Positions 61,961 through 64,000 of a stretch of DNA of 64,000 bases are shown piece after piece. The DNA lies in the NCBI GenBank assembly GCA_022414725.1, contig CM039462.1, positions 120,892,750-120,956,749 of the forward strand, in the 5' to 3' direction. Both the position numbers and the translations under genes were made by a program. The notes beneath the pieces are model-generated. The model saw only the letters and a program-made list of their open reading frames with translations. It ran no database searches and was not told the origin of the DNA. Every line of letters starts with the position of its first letter. Position 1 is the first letter of the stretch. The DNA comes from Microglena sp. YARC. Taxonomy: Eukaryota > Chlorophyta > Chlorophyceae > Chlamydomonadales > Chlamydomonadaceae.

Positions 61961-62126
61961 TAATGAGCGTTCCTGCCTCCCGGCCGATTTTGACTGGTTG
62001 CGAAACATGGTCGGGAGCGGATTTGTGATTCTTTTGTGCTGATGTCTCAAGCTAGCGTGTCGTTCAGGAGGCTCTAAATCCTGATTATAAATTTAAAAAA
62101 ATCGGCCGGGAGGAGGAACGCCCATT
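61961..62126. mobile_element. MITE, family C, 166 bp, complete
   Basis: Left GAGCGTTCCTGCCTCCCGGC, right AAATCGGCCGGGAGGAGGAA; full core with GATGTCTCAAGCTAGCGTGT between. The best preserved copy together with 33445. Confidence 0.8.
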
Positions 62127-62857
62127 GAATGCCGGAATGGGGTAACGATCTCAATCCATAGTACTGGTTTCGATCTTGATCAACGACGCGAGTTCGAATC
62201 GCAGATGAAGCGGTTTCGACGGTTCCCAGGTTTTGGGACCCCGACCGTGAGATACAAGCTCTGCTGTACGCGGCAAGGAACGGAATCTGTCTGAAACGTA
62301 CGACGTCATCACGTGGTACAAACCTATTACTACCACTCGAAGAGTCCGTGACGGCGTCCACTCATCTTCACACATACCACGGCGGCTTTAGCAGCCCACC
62401 CCCGTAAGTCCATTCATTCATCTTCACACACGCACGGAAAAACGAGTGTAAACGGATGGATGAACATCCAAGATTAAGAAATCATCCACTTACTTACATA
62501 CCTATCTTGCTTAACAAATCTTCATGATCATGATGATAATATCGAGCCTCGAGTGAAGTGTGTGGCTCACGCCCGACAACATCATTCATGGGGATTGCCC
62601 AGACCCAGATGTCTGATAACACACTCGAGGTTGGCTTATCTCTAGGATCGATGAGAGTGCTGTCAAGGAAGCCTACCAGCTTGTGAAGACGAGCAGTTCC
62701 TCCTCTAGGGAACCGTTAGACTCGCAACTTCAAAGCTGGGAAAGCTAACTGGGCACTCTGTACGGTCCTTGAGGGTTCAATGATGATGATTGATGCATTG
62801 GATGCGATTAGTTATAATCTGACTTGTTTACACTCGTGGTTCTAGGGGAACAAGTGT
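62127..62857. other. Intergenic, nothing recognised
   Basis: Short frames on the minus strand (74-95 codons) show no domain. No repeat match seen. Confidence 0.4.
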
Positions 62858-62960
62858 CGCATCAAGCGGACTTCTGCTTGACAACTATTTAAGGATTATG
62901 AAAGAGGAATCGCGGGACCCACGGAGTGGGGCAGTGGAATTGAGCTGCTGACTCGAGGAT
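62858..62960 (+). repeat. Repeat family D copy
   Basis: CAAGCGGACTTCTGCTTGAC, an AT-rich spacer with TTTAAGGATTATGAAAGAGG, then CGCGGGACCCACGGAGTGGG and GAGCTGCTGACTCGAGG. Confidence 0.75.
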
Positions 62961-63005
62961 CTGACCTGTTTACACTCGTCTTCGATGCGCATGAGGAACA
63001 AGTGT

Positions 63006-63105
63006 CGCCTCAAGCAGACTTCTGCTTGACAATTATTTAAGGATTATGAAAGAGGACTCGCGGGACCCACGGAGTGGGGCAGTGGAATTGAGCTGCTGAC
63101 TCGCG
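63006..63105 (+). repeat. Repeat family D copy
   Basis: CAAGCAGACTTCTGCTTGAC, same spacer, same CGCGGGACCCACGGAGTGGG block. Almost identical to the copy at 62858. Confidence 0.8.
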
Positions 63106-63690
63106 GAGATGACCTGTTTACACTCGTATTTCGAGCGCACGGGGGACACGTGTCGGATCTGACTTGTTTACACTCGTATTTCGAGGCGCATGGGGGACAC
63201 GTGTCGGATCTGACTTGTTTACACTCGTTTTCGAGGCGCATGGGGGACACGTGTCGGATCTGACTTGTTTACACTCGTTTTCGAGGCGCATGGGGGACAC
63301 GTGTCGGATCTGACTTGTTTACACTCGTTTTCGAGGCGCATGGGGGACACGTGTCGGATCTGACTTGTTTACACTCGTTTTCGAGGCGCATGGGGGACAC
63401 GTGTCGGATCTGACCTGTTTACACTCGTTTTCGAGGCGCATGGGGAACCGTGTCGGATCTGACTTGTTTACACTCGTTTTTCGAGGCGCATGGGGAACCG
63501 TGTCGGATCTGACTTGTTTACACTCGTTTTTCGAGGCGCATGGGGAACCGTGTCGGATCTGACTTGTTTACACTCGTTTTTCGAGGCGCATGGGGAACCG
63601 TGTCGGATCTGACTTGTTTACACTCGTATTTCGAGGCGCATGGGGAACCGTGTCGGATCTGACCTGCTTACACGCGCGCTTCGAGAACGC
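63106..63690 (+). repeat. 51-bp minisatellite, about 11-12 copies
   Basis: Unit: TGACTTGTTTACACTCGTTT, then CGAGGCGCATGGGGGACACG and TGTCGGATC. Two sub-types occur in blocks: GGGGGACACG at the left and GGGGAACCG at the right, as expected from unequal exchange. One or two earlier single units lie at 62817 and 62965. Confidence 0.9.
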
Positions 63691-63705
63691 GCATGGGGAA
63701 CATGT

Positions 63706-63732
63706 GACGTCTCAAGCAGACGTCTGCTTGAG
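63706..63732. repeat. Perfect hairpin motif
   Basis: TCAAGCAGACGTCTGCTTGA, a perfect 20-base palindrome, at the right end of the minisatellite. Confidence 0.75.
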
Positions 63733-64000
63733 ACACGGGGATGAACATCCATGGCAATGCTGAAAACTGACGCAGGTGGAGGGAGGGTTTCTCCACCTGA
63801 TTAGAGGTCAAGCACGGAATTGAATTGAATGCGGACTTGTGTGAACCTCTACGGATCTGACATGTTTTATGGTGTAAACAGGATCAGAGTAAGCAAAATG
63901 TAGATGTTGTACCATACCAAAGAGTTATCATTCCGACTGAACAAGGTTGAAACGATGCCGACGGACGCAACAAAACAACCCAAGGCCAACTTGGCGTCAT
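63733..64000. other. Right edge, nothing recognised
   Basis: Contains the small palindrome CAGGTGGAGGGAGGGTTTCT CCACCTG but no gene. Confidence 0.35.

Overview
The window looks like a eukaryotic scaffold carrying an inserted, partly decayed block of giant-virus (NCLDV) genes, heavily invaded by small transposons. Signs of a eukaryotic chromosome are a gene with two GT-AG introns (1-4071), an interstitial TTTAGGG-type telomere tract (24657-24683), a decayed C2H2 zinc-finger array (19250-19880), a caspase-like exon ending in a GTGAGT donor, and a 1000-base assembly gap (22873-23872). The viral signal comes from gene content: a two-domain glycosyltransferase, a virus-style eIF4E, an ankyrin protein, a membrane thioredoxin, a second glycosyltransferase and a methyltransferase, small one-helix membrane proteins, a collagen-like membrane protein, an RCC1/tail-fibre fusion, and a tail fibre with a C-terminal S74 chaperone. 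These fit a virus of algae or other protists. The exact family and the host cannot be named from the sequence. A free giant-virus genome rich in repeats is the main alternative.

Layout. 1-4.1 kb: spliced host-like gene with many frameshifts. 4.7-18.3 kb: dense viral block on both strands. 18.8 kb: a tRNA-like gene. 18.9-29 kb: mostly non-coding, with the zinc-finger relic, the gap, the telomere tract and transposon fragments. 29.0-32.6 kb: a TA-flanked Tc1/mariner-like element (family A) with remains of a DDE transposase followed by a Fanzor (TnpB-like) nuclease. 32.6-35.2 kb: small genes, MITEs and a caspase-like relic. 35.2-37.3 kb: about eight copies of a 273-bp tandem repeat. 37.4-40.0 kb: a TVpol-superfamily 3 helicase replication gene and a small partner, with a diverged copy of the tandem unit on the other side. 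40.6-46.7 kb: hypothetical genes, an F-box/LRR protein and an LRAT-like protein among repeats. 47.0-50.9 kb: a second Tc1/mariner-like element (family B) with a transposase relic whose stop codon overlaps the start codon of a nearly intact Fanzor. 51-54.6 kb: a small packaging-type ATPase, a loose LRR fragment, a second LRAT-like gene and a two-finger Cys/His protein. 55-61.7 kb: virion fibre genes. 62-64 kb: MITE, hairpin-bearing repeats and a 51-bp minisatellite.

The replication, packaging-type ATPase and fibre genes are parts of virus-like machinery, but no capsid, polymerase B or RNA polymerase gene is visible, so this is not a whole virus. At least ten otherwise well-preserved genes are broken by single-base indels or single stops. 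This could be young decay of an endogenous virus or uncorrected long-read errors; the sequence alone cannot separate them. The most notable structures are the two independent transposase-plus-Fanzor elements with the same gene order, the MITEs derived from one of them, and the TVpol-helicase module embedded in a tandem-repeat family.
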